Source: Deltaproteobacteria bacterium IMCC39146 (lineage in GTDB: Bacteria > Desulfobacterota > Desulfuromonadia > Desulfuromonadales > BM103). Taken from it: a stretch of 64,000 nucleotides of DNA. The notes under the pieces are model-generated. The model made no database searches. It had not been told where the DNA came from and saw nothing but the letters and a program-made list of their open reading frames with translations. The stretch is from NCBI GenBank assembly GCA_030005635.1, contig JARUHP010000004.1, forward strand, positions 1-64,000, written 5' to 3'. Shown in pieces: positions 41,238 through 50,029 of the stretch. Every line of letters starts with the position of its first letter. Position 1 is the first letter of the stretch. A program made the translations under genes and the position numbers.

Positions 41238-42194
41238 TCACGAAACTCCTTTGAAACACGCCCAGAGGATCAATCCTATACATGCGGTCAGCAATGAAGT
41301 TACCCACATCAGGTTGACCACTTCTACGATACGCCCGGCACAAAGGTGCCGATGGTTATCGCCCATGTACGGACGGAATGAAGCCTTGCCGAAATAGCTG
41401 TTATTGCCTCCCAGGCGCACGTTCAAAGCCCCCGCCATGGCAGCTTCAATCTGACCGCCATTCGGACTGGGATGATTATGACGATCACGGCAGAATATGA
41501 TCCACGACTGTCTTGCATCGAGTTTGACCAAAGTTGCCGCCAAAGGTGTCAGAAGAGCGGTCAAACGAGCCGGGACAAAGTTCGCCAGGTCATCAAGTTT
41601 TGCCGCAAACCTGCCGAAATTGAGATAACGTTCATTCTTATAACCAAAGGTTGAGTCGAGAGTATTAATCGCCTTATACACCATCGCTCCCACCGGCCCG
41701 GCAATGAACGCAAAGATTAACGGAGCGGTCACTGCATCGACGGTATTTTCCGCGACACTCTCCACGGTTGCACGGGAGATTTCCCCCTCATCGAGCTGAT
41801 TCGTATCACGCCCCACCAGCATCGCAACTCTTTCACGCGCCTGCTCCAGATCGTCAGCATCCAGACTTTGCTTTACATCGAGAGCGTGACGGCTCAAGTC
41901 ACGAGCAGCAAAACAGAAATAGAAAATCGCGATTGAGACCACATCACCAAACAACGGATGGACAAGTCTCGCGGCAGTAATAAGCAGCCAGCAGACCACA
42001 CCAGTCGCAACAATGACCGACAAGGCTGTCAGCAACCCTGATAATCGCTCGTTTGCAATACGTGTACGTACCGGCTTTTCCATTTCCTGAGCCAGGCGAC
42101 CGATCGCCTGTACCGGATGCGGTAACCAGCGAGGGTCGCCGCATAGCGCATCAAGACCGATTGCCAGCAGAATCTGTAATGGCAATGGAATCAC
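41238..42194 (-). CDS. cbiB: Adenosylcobinamide-phosphate synthase
   Basis: 318 residues, polytopic membrane protein. Family motifs GDPRWLPHPVQAIGRLAQEM at the N-terminus, VGRDTNQLDEGEISRATVES, ENTVDAVTAPL, AINTLDSTFGYKNERY, and NGGQIEAAMAGALNVRLGG. It joins the aminopropanol phosphate arm to adenosylcobyric acid. The start overlaps the cobD-cobQ stop by four bases. Confidence 0.96.
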   Translation of the reverse strand: MIPLPLQILLAIGLDALCGDPRWLPHPVQAIGRLAQEMEKPVRTRIANERLSGLLTALSVIVATGVVCWLLITAARLVHPLFGDVVSIAIFYFCFAARDLSRHALDVKQSLDADDLEQARERVAMLVGRDTNQLDEGEISRATVESVAENTVDAVTAPLIFAFIAGPVGAMVYKAINTLDSTFGYKNERYLNFGRFAAKLDDLANFVPARLTALLTPLAATLVKLDARQSWIIFCRDRHNHPSPNGGQIEAAMAGALNVRLGGNNSYFGKASFRPYMGDNHRHLCAGRIVEVVNLMWVTSLLTACIGLILWACFKGVS

Positions 42195-44785
42195 AAACCC
42201 ATCCTCCGGTAGATTGCTTTGATATCCAGGCCTTCACGCACTACATCTGCCAACCGATCCAGGGCTGGCTCCAGATCGTATCGCGCGCGGACCAGCCCGT
42301 CTGCGCTCCAACCACGTCGACGACGCAAATTATCGACAAACCAACGGCGGAACTCATCAGCATCAAAGACGCCATGCAGATAGGTTCCCCAGATGCGACC
42401 CTGATCCGTGCTGCCACCGATCATTTCACCGGCACTGTTACGGATGATGGCCTGCAAATCACTCGTCACCGCCTTCGTTTGTCCGTGATGAATCTCGTAA
42501 CCAACCAGTTCGCAACCTGAAGGCAGGTGGCGGCTTTGGGTTTGTATCGTCGTTTTGCCTTTCGCCAGTACGGTATCAAGCGGTAGCAGGCCAAGCCCAT
42601 CTCGGCTGGAGCCATCCGATTCGACGGCATTCGGGTCGCTGATCCAGTGACCAAGCATCTGAAATCCGCCACAAACGCCGACAATTTCGCATACAGAGTT
42701 TTCTGCAAGAGACATGATCCGTTCGGCCAGCCCGCTATCGCGTAGATGATTGAGGTCATTTAGAACGTTTTTGCTTCCCGGCAACACCAGTGCATCCGGG
42801 CAACCGAGTTCGTCAGCCCGGCGAACCACCCGCAGATGAACATCCGGCTCGATACCAAGGGCGTCGAAATCAGTAAAATTGGAGATATGCGGCAAGTCGA
42901 TAATTGCGATATCGACGCACTCTTCAGGCACGGCACTGTTAGCAAAGCTGTTGTCCTTAAAAGAGACTGAATCCTCTTCCGGCAAGCCGAGCTGCGTCAG
43001 GTATGGGATCACTCCCAACACCGGTTTTCCAGTGTGCTGCAAGGTTGTCTCAAGAGCCGGGCCGAGGAAACTTTGATCTCCCCGAAAACGATTAATTATA
43101 AATCCGGCAACCTGGCTGCGCTCCGCTTCCGTCAACAATTCCATGGTGCCGACGAATGAAGCAAACACCCCACCTCGGTCGATATCTCCGACCAGAAGTA
43201 CCGGCGCGTCAGCATAGCGGGCCATATTCATATTGACGATATCATTGGCCTTGAGGTTAACCTCGGCAGGACTCCCAGCTCCTTCCAAAACCATCACCTC
43301 ATGCTCGGCAGCAAGCTCATCGTAACTTTGTTTAACCGTTTCGAAAATTGTCTGACGCTGTTCAGCATAGGCGCGAAAATGCATATTTCCTGTAACAGTG
43401 CCGTTCAAGATGATCTGCGAACCAGTATCACTGTTAGGCTTCAGCAGAACTGGATTCATTCGAACGTCAGGCTCAAGTCGACAGGCCTGGGACTGCACAA
43501 CCTGCGCTCGGCCCATCTCTCCACCCTGCATGGTTACAAATGAATTCAGCGACATATTCTGCGCCTTGAAGGGAGCAACATCGTATCCGTCCTGGTGCAG
43601 AATTCGGCACATGGCTGCGGTCAATACACTTTTCCCGGCGTTGGAACCGGTCCCTTGGAACATAACTGCCGGAGTCCTTCGTCGAGGCACAGAGATACGG
43701 CCAGGCGCGAGAATCTCTTGCAAAAGGTTACAGAGCTGCTCCTGCTCATTGGGGGGACGGACAGCGAGTCGAAAATAGGACTGATCCAGCGACTGAAAAT
43801 TTTCGCAGACACGGATAGCAACTCCCTTTTCCAGCATATGCTGAGCCAAGTCCACGGCACTCATGCTGTGATGCTCCAAACGGAGTAGCAGGAAATTGGC
43901 ATCACCGGGATACTGGGTCAAACAGGGGATTTGATCTAAATCATGAACCAGTTGCTTCCGTTGCGCCGAGACAAATTCGCGGCTGCGTTGCCGGTATTTA
44001 CGATCCATTGCGGCCCGGCAGCCGACCCGTTGTGCCAGAGTATTCACCGTCCAGTCAGGCAACAGACGTTTTAGCCGCGCAACAATTTCTTCCTCTGCTA
44101 TCAGGTAGCCGAGACGAAGACCGGGAATAGCATAGGCCTTGGTCATAGACTCAACAATAATCACATTCTCCGGCCTGTCTTTACGCAAGCTGTACTCATC
44201 CCCGGCAAAAGCGATAAATGACTCATCGACCATAAAATATGTCTGCGGAAATTCTCGCGCCAGTGAACGCAGGCGACCTGCATCGAAAAGACAGCCGGTC
44301 GGGTTGTTTGGTTGACCGAGCAGCACCATTTGCGACGGCTTGAGAAGTCCCTTCATGCGCTCGAAATCGAGGGCAAAGTCCTTTGACTCCTCTAGGGGTA
44401 ACAGCTCCAAATCAAGCTCGGCCAACAAGGCAGACTCGGCGTAATCTGCATAAGACGGCACAGGGATCAGGACACTTTTCAGATCCAGTGCACGCGGCAG
44501 CAGATGCAGCAGTTCAGTCGCCCCGTTGCCAACAAGAATCTGCTCCGGCGCAGTTGCGTTTGCCAGCGCCAGAGCCTCCACCAACTCGGCGCAATCAGGA
44601 TCAGGATAATGAATCAGTTCGCTGACATGGGCGCTGATCAGAGGTCTTAACCATTCCGGCGGCCCCAAGGGGTTGAGATTGGCGGAAAAGTCCACCAACT
44701 GGGCGGAGGGGATACCAGCAGCAACGCTAAGTTGGCGGAGGTTGCCGCCGTGCCTGTGTCGTTGCGGTATATTTGTCATCTTCAT
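42191..44785 (-). CDS. Fused threonine-phosphate decarboxylase and cobyric acid synthase (CobD-CobQ)
   Basis: 864 residues from the ATG at 44785, which overlaps the cobS stop (ATGA). Residues 1-360 form a PLP aminotransferase-fold CobD (LVDFSANLNPLGPPEWLRPL; PNNPTGCLFD; Lys in VESMTKAYAIPGLRLGY) that makes aminopropanol phosphate. Residues about 370-860 are CobQ/CbiP: MFQGTGSNAGKSVLTAAMCR, PFKAQNMSLNSFVT, LVGDIDRGGVFAS, amidotransferase Cys in GVCGGFQMLG and catalytic His in TYLHGVF. One continuous frame with no stop in the joint. The fusion couples making the aminopropanol arm to making the acceptor, whose products CbiB then joins; cbiB is the next gene. Confidence 0.92.
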   Translation of the reverse strand: MKMTNIPQRHRHGGNLRQLSVAAGIPSAQLVDFSANLNPLGPPEWLRPLISAHVSELIHYPDPDCAELVEALALANATAPEQILVGNGATELLHLLPRALDLKSVLIPVPSYADYAESALLAELDLELLPLEESKDFALDFERMKGLLKPSQMVLLGQPNNPTGCLFDAGRLRSLAREFPQTYFMVDESFIAFAGDEYSLRKDRPENVIIVESMTKAYAIPGLRLGYLIAEEEIVARLKRLLPDWTVNTLAQRVGCRAAMDRKYRQRSREFVSAQRKQLVHDLDQIPCLTQYPGDANFLLLRLEHHSMSAVDLAQHMLEKGVAIRVCENFQSLDQSYFRLAVRPPNEQEQLCNLLQEILAPGRISVPRRRTPAVMFQGTGSNAGKSVLTAAMCRILHQDGYDVAPFKAQNMSLNSFVTMQGGEMGRAQVVQSQACRLEPDVRMNPVLLKPNSDTGSQIILNGTVTGNMHFRAYAEQRQTIFETVKQSYDELAAEHEVMVLEGAGSPAEVNLKANDIVNMNMARYADAPVLLVGDIDRGGVFASFVGTMELLTEAERSQVAGFIINRFRGDQSFLGPALETTLQHTGKPVLGVIPYLTQLGLPEEDSVSFKDNSFANSAVPEECVDIAIIDLPHISNFTDFDALGIEPDVHLRVVRRADELGCPDALVLPGSKNVLNDLNHLRDSGLAERIMSLAENSVCEIVGVCGGFQMLGHWISDPNAVESDGSSRDGLGLLPLDTVLAKGKTTIQTQSRHLPSGCELVGYEIHHGQTKAVTSDLQAIIRNSAGEMIGGSTDQGRIWGTYLHGVFDADEFRRWFVDNLRRRRGWSADGLVRARYDLEPALDRLADVVREGLDIKAIYRRMGL

Positions 44786-45540
44786 GTCAGTAACCCCTGT
44801 TGCATGCAGACCAGAACGACAAGAGCCGGTACAACCTCCAGCAGTTCGCATGCTGCACCGAGAGTGTCACCTGTCAAACCGCCGATTTTGGCTCGGCAAT
44901 AGAGCGCCAGCAGACCGACACTCAGCATGCAGGCAAGCAGAACCCATAATCCGCCTATGCCGAATAATGCCAAAGCGCATGCACCGAACAACAGAACACC
45001 GAATACGCCCTGCTGAAGCTTTCGTTCGGATTGGAATAAAGAGACCAGGCCGTTGTCACGGACATAGCGCAGGCTGATCGTCTTCAGCACCAAGGCTGTA
45101 CGTCCAGCTAAAGGCATCAGAATAATTGTCGGCGTACGCCAGTCTCCGTTTAAGCTTGCCAGGGCCGAGAACTTCAGCAGCAGAACACCCACAAGGGCAA
45201 GAACGCCCATTGGTCCACAGCAGCTATCCTTCATAATCTCCAGCATTTGTTCTCTGGGACGCGAACTCATAAACGCATCAGCAGTGTCAGCCAAACCGTC
45301 GAGATGCAATCCTCCTGAGACGGCAATCATGGCAATAACCAACAGCGCACTGGGCACCATGAGACCCGGGAAAAGTCCACACAACAACAGGTCGAGCAAA
45401 GCCATCGTCAGGCCGATTAACAAACCGACCACCGGGAACCAGGCCAAACTGCGACCCAGAGCATGTTCGTCTCCACACCAGGCAGGAGGAACCCTCAAAA
45501 TGGTCAGAAAGCTTATGGCGGCAAAAAAAGGCTTCATCAT
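44782..45540 (-). CDS. cobS: Adenosylcobinamide-GDP ribazoletransferase (cobalamin synthase)
   Basis: 252 residues, integral membrane. FFAAISFLTILRVP at the start and the family signature SGGLHLDGLADTADAFMSSR, REQMLEIMKDSCCGPMGV, then GRTALVL. It joins alpha-ribazole (phosphate) to adenosylcobinamide-GDP at the inner membrane. Between bzaF and the CobD-CobQ fusion. Confidence 0.95.
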   Translation of the reverse strand: MMKPFFAAISFLTILRVPPAWCGDEHALGRSLAWFPVVGLLIGLTMALLDLLLCGLFPGLMVPSALLVIAMIAVSGGLHLDGLADTADAFMSSRPREQMLEIMKDSCCGPMGVLALVGVLLLKFSALASLNGDWRTPTIILMPLAGRTALVLKTISLRYVRDNGLVSLFQSERKLQQGVFGVLLFGACALALFGIGGLWVLLACMLSVGLLALYCRAKIGGLTGDTLGAACELLEVVPALVVLVCMQQGLLT

Positions 45541-45568
45541 CTGTTTACGTTACTGCTGGTTGTCGAAA

Positions 45569-46882
45569 TCAGACCTTGTCACCGGCCAGATCATCATTGA
45601 ACAGCTTGGCCGAACCATTGGCGGCACAGAACTCACCGCACATGGTACATGTCTTCTCGTCTTCCGGGACACGCGAGGCCCGGATCGCCTTGGCCGCATC
45701 AGGGATCAGTGCCAATTCAAACTGCTTATCCCACTCCAGGTCACGCCGTGCCTTACTCATCTGTTTGTCACGCTCGCGCCCCCTCTCCGGGAACTTGTTC
45801 ATATCACCTATGTAGGTCGCTACGCGGGCTGACTGGACACCGACACGAACGTCCTCTTCGTTCGGCAACGCCAGATGCTCTGCGGGGGTGATATAGCAAA
45901 TCAGATCGGCCCCATAGCGAGCGGACTGCGCAGACCCTATGGCAGAACTGATATGATCAAAACCGGGCACGATATCGCTGGAAATCGGGCCGAGCATGTA
46001 ATACGGAGCCTCATTGCTCATCCGTTTCTGAATCAGGATATTGGCCTCAATCTCATCAAGAGGCATATGACCGGGACCCTCCACCAGCATTTGGCAGCCC
46101 ATTTCACGACCAAGTTGCGCCAGTTCGCAATTGATAATCAATTCCTGCATCTGAGCACGGTCGTGGCTGTCATGAATCGCCCCGGCGCGCAGGCCATTCC
46201 CCAAGGACAAGCAGACATCATGTTTTTTGAGGATTGAAATAACCCGATCGAAATGCTCATAGAGGGGGTTCTCTCGATTGTTCTTCTCCATCCAGGAGAC
46301 CATGGTCGTTCCCCCTTTGGAGACCAGACCACCGTAGCGGTAGTTCTGTTTGCGAAGGCGTTCGATGGTGTATCGGTTGATGCCGCAATGCACTGCCATG
46401 AAAGCCAGGCCGTCCTCACACTGTTTTTCAATCAGGTCGAACAGCTCCTCCGGGTCCAGCTTGTCAGGGCTGCCATACTTGCGCGCGGCGTCGCAAAAGG
46501 CCTGGTAGAGCGGTACGTTACCAACGGGCAGATCGACTGCGGCCAACACTTCACGACGGACCCGATCAAGATCTCCGCCAACCGAGAGTTCCATCAGGGT
46601 ATCGGCACCAGCGTCCTGGGCCACCTTGGCTTTACGCACTTCAGCCTGATAATCGATGATATCCGATGAGGTGCCGATCGAGGCATTCACCTTGGTGCGT
46701 AACCCTTTCCCGATACCGACCGGATCAGGATTGCTGTTGGTATTATTGGGGATAACTATCTTACCTTCCGCGACCATTGCACGAATATATTCAGGGCTGT
46801 GCCCTTCCGCCTTGGCGACGACTTCCATCTGCTGGCTAATGGTTCCTTTTACGGCTTGCTCTACTTGTGTCAACAACTTCAA
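45569..46882 (-). CDS. bzaF: 5-Hydroxybenzimidazole synthase (ThiC-like, BzaF)
   Basis: 437 residues of the ThiC radical SAM superfamily: GADTLMELSVGGDLDRVRRE, HCGINRYTIERLRKQ, YEHFDRVISILKKHDVCLSL, VEGPGHMPLDEIEANI, and the C-terminal cluster motif CTMCGEFC (CxxCxxxxC type). ThiC makes the thiamine pyrimidine; its paralogue BzaF turns aminoimidazole ribotide into 5-hydroxybenzimidazole, a B12 lower ligand. Placement between cobT and cobS under a cobalamin riboswitch, with no thiamine genes or thiamine riboswitch nearby, favours BzaF. BzaF was, as I recall, described from a Desulfuromonas. The start is one of several TTG codons behind AAAGGAG, so it is approximate. Confidence 0.85.
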   Translation of the reverse strand: MKLLTQVEQAVKGTISQQMEVVAKAEGHSPEYIRAMVAEGKIVIPNNTNSNPDPVGIGKGLRTKVNASIGTSSDIIDYQAEVRKAKVAQDAGADTLMELSVGGDLDRVRREVLAAVDLPVGNVPLYQAFCDAARKYGSPDKLDPEELFDLIEKQCEDGLAFMAVHCGINRYTIERLRKQNYRYGGLVSKGGTTMVSWMEKNNRENPLYEHFDRVISILKKHDVCLSLGNGLRAGAIHDSHDRAQMQELIINCELAQLGREMGCQMLVEGPGHMPLDEIEANILIQKRMSNEAPYYMLGPISSDIVPGFDHISSAIGSAQSARYGADLICYITPAEHLALPNEEDVRVGVQSARVATYIGDMNKFPERGRERDKQMSKARRDLEWDKQFELALIPDAAKAIRASRVPEDEKTCTMCGEFCAANGSAKLFNDDLAGDKV

Positions 46883-46923
46883 CTCTCCTTTATTGATCTC
46901 GTTAGATTAAATCAAAGACGTGG

Positions 46924-48006
46924 TTAACTCTTTTCGGCCTGGCTGACTGCGGCTTCCTCAAAAGTCGCCACTTCGGTCAAGATCGCCACAGCGGCCTCGA
47001 CCAGGTTCATAGCTACGGCTCCTCCTGTACCCTCACCGAGGCGCAGGTCCAGATCGAGTAACGGCTTTTTGTCAAGAAAGTCCAAGGCAACCAGATGTCC
47101 CTGTTCCACACTGCAATGACCTGCAATCATGTAATCCTTACAATCAGGAGCAAGGCTGTGTGCAATCAGAGCACCAGCGGTAGAAATGACTCCGTCGATC
47201 ATGACCGGCTTTTTACGGGCAGCGGCGCCAAGGATTAAGCCAGCAATGGCTCCGATCTCAAAGCCACCAACTTTTGCTAACACGTCAAGGCCGTCTGTGG
47301 GGTCCGGCTGATTGAGAACCAAGGCCTTTTCCAAAGTTGCCACTTTACCTGCTAAAGCATCGTCGTCGAGACCAGTCCCACGACCGGTTACATCGGCCAC
47401 GGGCCGTCCACACAACACGGAGATAATGGCACTTGATGGGCTGGTGTTACCGATGCCCATGTCTCCTGTGCCGAAGAGATCTGTTTCATCAACCAACTGA
47501 TTGGCAACCTCGATACCCACTTCAATAGACCGGATCGCCTGGTCACGACTCATCGCCGGACCTTCGGCAAAGTTGGCTGTACCATGTGCGACCTTCTTAG
47601 AAATAATCTTACCGCTCTCAGCCAGCTCACTCAGGTCACCTGCAACCCCGGCGTCCACGACTGTCACCTTGGCTCCAACCTGCCTTGCCAGAGCGTTGAT
47701 GCTCGCAGCTTCATTGGCAAAATTGCGTACCATCTCAAGAGTAACCGCCTGTGGAAACTTACTGACCCCGGTAGCGACAATGCCGTGATCACCTGCCATG
47801 ACTGCAATCGATTTACGTGCAACACATGGGGTCATGCTCCCAGTAATCGCAGCCAAGTCCAGAGCCAAATCCATCAAGCGGCCAAGTGCCCAGTGCGGGA
47901 TAGCCAACTGTTCCAGGCGTTGCAAAGCCCTCTGTCGTGCTTCAGAGTTGACTGCGGTTATTTCATTCAGTGTTTTGTTCAACTGGGAGAAACCAGATGG
48001 ATTCAT
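46924..48006 (-). CDS. cobT: Nicotinate-nucleotide-dimethylbenzimidazole phosphoribosyltransferase
   Basis: 360 residues from the ATG at 48006 (AAAGGAG upstream); a longer frame to 48243 only reads through cobU. Motifs VMAGDHGIVATGVSKFPQAV, FGTGDMGIGNTSPSSAII, GFEIGAIAGLILGAA and, with the catalytic Glu, LRLGEGTGGAVAMNLVEAA. It activates the benzimidazole lower ligand to its alpha-ribotide. Neighbouring bzaF suggests the physiological substrate is 5-hydroxybenzimidazole. Confidence 0.96.
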   Translation of the reverse strand: MNPSGFSQLNKTLNEITAVNSEARQRALQRLEQLAIPHWALGRLMDLALDLAAITGSMTPCVARKSIAVMAGDHGIVATGVSKFPQAVTLEMVRNFANEAASINALARQVGAKVTVVDAGVAGDLSELAESGKIISKKVAHGTANFAEGPAMSRDQAIRSIEVGIEVANQLVDETDLFGTGDMGIGNTSPSSAIISVLCGRPVADVTGRGTGLDDDALAGKVATLEKALVLNQPDPTDGLDVLAKVGGFEIGAIAGLILGAAARKKPVMIDGVISTAGALIAHSLAPDCKDYMIAGHCSVEQGHLVALDFLDKKPLLDLDLRLGEGTGGAVAMNLVEAAVAILTEVATFEEAAVSQAEKS

Positions 48007-48007
48007 A

Positions 48008-48571
48008 TTATTTTTCTCCTTTAAGAATGAGAGGGCAGCCGGAAACGACAAACACGACCTCGTCTGAGAGTCCCGCCAGTGTCTGGTTGCAACGTCCGGC
48101 AAGATCCCGAAAAAGTCGTGAGACCGGGTCAGCAGGGACCAATCCCATCCCCAGTTCATTTGTAACAAAGATGATGGTGCGCTCTCCTTGTCGGCATGCT
48201 TCTGCCACTTGATGGCACAACTTGACAACATCCTCTTCGCCAATGGCTTGTTGCTGGTCTTGAGCTGTGTACAAGAGATTATTGATCCACAATGTCAAGC
48301 AATCGACTAGTACCACCGCGCTGTCTTTACAGTCATTCAGGGCACGAACCAGATCATGAGGTTCTTCGATGGTACTCCAGCCCTTGCCAGTACGCTGCTC
48401 TCGATGCCGTGCTATCCGCTGGTCCATTTCATCATCGACAACCGGACAGGTCGCGATATATGTCCTTGCCCCCGTAAGCTCTTCTGCCCGCTTTTCCGCG
48501 TAATGGCTCTTGCCGCTCCGGCTGCCTCCGCTCACAAAAATCAATCTGCTTTTAGTCGGTTTGTGCATCAT
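48008..48571 (-). CDS. cobU: Adenosylcobinamide kinase / phosphate guanylyltransferase
   Basis: 187 residues from the ATG pair at 48571-48566, with AGGA upstream. P-loop IFVSGGSRSGKSHYAEKRAE, RIARHREQRTGKGWSTIEEP with the guanylylated His, LVDCLTLWINNLL and FVTNELGMGLVP. It phosphorylates adenosylcobinamide and adds GMP. The start overlaps the cobC end by 20 bases. Confidence 0.96.
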   Translation of the reverse strand: MMHKPTKSRLIFVSGGSRSGKSHYAEKRAEELTGARTYIATCPVVDDEMDQRIARHREQRTGKGWSTIEEPHDLVRALNDCKDSAVVLVDCLTLWINNLLYTAQDQQQAIGEEDVVKLCHQVAEACRQGERTIIFVTNELGMGLVPADPVSRLFRDLAGRCNQTLAGLSDEVVFVVSGCPLILKGEK

Positions 48572-49154
48572 ATAGTCCTGTAAATACTGCGCCATCTGCA
48601 TATAGGTTCAGCGTTGCCAAGCCTCCCCGCTTTATTTCAAATTTGAGATAATCTTTAGCTGGCCAACCCATCAAATGGCAGAGCAGAGCACGGATGACTC
48701 CACCGTGTGAGATCAAGACAATGTGACGATGGTCGCAGTCGATAAGTTTCTCCGCAATTTGGGCAATTCGTTGCTGGAATTCAGCCTGCGACTCCCCCTG
48801 AGGAAAGCAGAAATCAGCTTTCATTTCCGCCCACTCGTTTACCAGGTGAGGATCATCGGTACGAATCTGTTCAAAGGACAAACCTTCCCAACGCCCGAAA
48901 TTCACTTCACTAAGTTCACTCATGACGCTGCAAGCCAGATTCAGTCTCTCTGCAATTGGCCGCGATGTTTCCTGGGCACGCAGGGCCGGACTACACCAGA
49001 TGGCATCAGCCATTGCCAGTGCAAGGTGGTTTGCTAACTGCACAGCCTGATGTTTTCCCTCATCACTAAGTGGAACATCAAGTCGTCCCACATAGCAGCC
49101 ATCCAAGCTGCTATCGAGAGCACCATGGCGAACTAATGTCAGCTTTTTATGCAT
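48552..49154 (-). CDS. cobC: Alpha-ribazole phosphatase (histidine phosphatase family)
   Basis: 200 residues from the ATG at 49154, which has AGGA six bases upstream. Catalytic RHG (LTLVRHGALDSS), YVGRLDVPLSDEGKHQA, ALRAQETSRPIAE and the second His in VLISHGGVIRALL. It removes the 5' phosphate from alpha-ribazole phosphate or adenosylcobalamin phosphate. First gene of the operon, directly behind the riboswitch terminator. Confidence 0.9.
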   Translation of the reverse strand: MHKKLTLVRHGALDSSLDGCYVGRLDVPLSDEGKHQAVQLANHLALAMADAIWCSPALRAQETSRPIAERLNLACSVMSELSEVNFGRWEGLSFEQIRTDDPHLVNEWAEMKADFCFPQGESQAEFQQRIAQIAEKLIDCDHRHIVLISHGGVIRALLCHLMGWPAKDYLKFEIKRGGLATLNLYADGAVFTGLYDAQTD

Positions 49155-49167
49155 GTCATCCTGCAAA

Positions 49168-49205
49168 CAAAAAAATCCCCGCAGCCATCAATCAGGCTGC
49201 GGGGA
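49168..49205 (-). terminator. Riboswitch expression-platform terminator
   Basis: Perfect 11-bp stem TCCCCGCAGCC/GGCTGCGGGGA followed on the minus strand by TTTTTTT, 14 bases before the cobC start and behind the cobalamin aptamer. Transcription termination is therefore the likely control mechanism. Confidence 0.85.
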
Positions 49206-49239
49206 TACCGTTTTTTATCCTCACGCAATTACTTCAGAA

Positions 49240-49390
49240 CCTCACTGCACGAAGGTTCCGTAACTTGACTAATCGGGAGTGTATCTGACTTACATCGATC
49301 AATACGATCGATGATCACAGTGGCGGCTCCGTGACGGACTCGCACCGTCTTCCACGTTCTCGATTATAATGTTTGGTGACTATATCACGC
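49240..49390 (-). promoter_or_regulatory. Cobalamin riboswitch aptamer
   Basis: On the minus strand: GTGGAAGACGGTGCGAGTCC, then GTCACGGAGCCGCCACTGTG, then GTAAGTCAGATACACTCCC. These are the conserved aptamer core (GGTGxGAxTCCG, GCCACTGT) and the B12 box (AAGTCAGATAC at about 49280-49292). A hairpin GGAACCT/AGGTTC near 49230-49260 lies between aptamer and terminator and could act as antiterminator. It should shut down the whole cob/cbi operon when adenosylcobalamin is plentiful. The 5' boundary is approximate. Confidence 0.88.
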
Positions 49391-49959
49391 TTATAAGAGA
49401 TGTTTGCAAGAAGTTTTTTCTCTTTCAATTTCAATAGAATCGCAATCAGAAAAGTTTCAGAATAGTCCCCACAGCAAGCCAGCTCATATGATTTATTGCT
49501 TTGCCAAAATTGTATTCGAAGTTGGCGATACATCCCTGTGACACAAGAAATCACAACATAATTATTACAAAATAATTGTCACAATTTTCCCCGTCCACGA
49601 AACGACATTTTTCTCGCCGACATTTAGCCTAACTACCATGTGAAAGTTAAGCCGCCCCAGCCATCCTCTGGCATTGCCATTCTATTGCTCCACCCAAGTG
49701 AAAAGTATCCCGCATCTTTTCAATCTCAGCCTGTTAAGAACGGTAGCCACAAACTCAGCCCAAGTTGGCAGGATTTCTGCTAGAGATGAAGGAAGATCGA
49801 GTAAAGAACTTTAAGTAGCCAGTTAAGGACTTTAGCTCTCAGTAAAGACCTTTATTTTGTAGAAACAACAGCCCTACTGCCTTGTGAAAGTTGGGACAGC
49901 GCCGTTAATACTCTGGCACTTTCACCCAAACGCACCATTCAGAATTATAAAAAAAATAA
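49391..49959. other. Gene-free spacer with degenerate repeats
   Basis: No credible gene. It should contain the promoter of the cobalamin operon just above 49390. Segments such as TGTGAAAGTT...CTCTGGCATTGCC (49640-49680) and TGTGAAAGTTGGGACAGCG...CTCTGGCA (49883-49918) look like decayed copies of repeat family C. Confidence 0.4.
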
Positions 49960-50020
49960 TCCCAGCATTAATGTGTTCCCTGGCATTAGAAAGCCCAACT
50001 TCCCTGCGAAGTTGGGCTTT
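49960..50020. repeat. Dispersed repeat family C with terminator hairpin
   Basis: CCCAGCATTAATGTGTTCCC then TGGCATTAGAAAGCCC and the perfect hairpin AAGCCCAACTTC/GAAGTTGGGCTT (49991-50019) with TTTCT on the minus strand. Matches 28600-28654. It probably terminates the gene at 50092-50676. Confidence 0.6.
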
Positions 50021-50029
50021 GTTATTCGG

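Noticed and set aside
45569..46882. Thiamine biosynthesis gene thiC
   Set aside because: The family is right, but the gene lies inside a cobalamin operon with no thiamine genes or thiamine riboswitch, so BzaF is the better call. Not excluded without phylogeny.
48008..48243. N-terminally extended CobT starting at 48243
   Set aside because: The extension is the cobU sequence read in another frame; the ATG at 48006 has a proper ribosome site and gives the normal CobT length.
49315..49554. 79-residue minus-strand reading frame upstream of cobC
   Set aside because: Its 3' part is the cobalamin riboswitch aptamer; no ribosome site or family.
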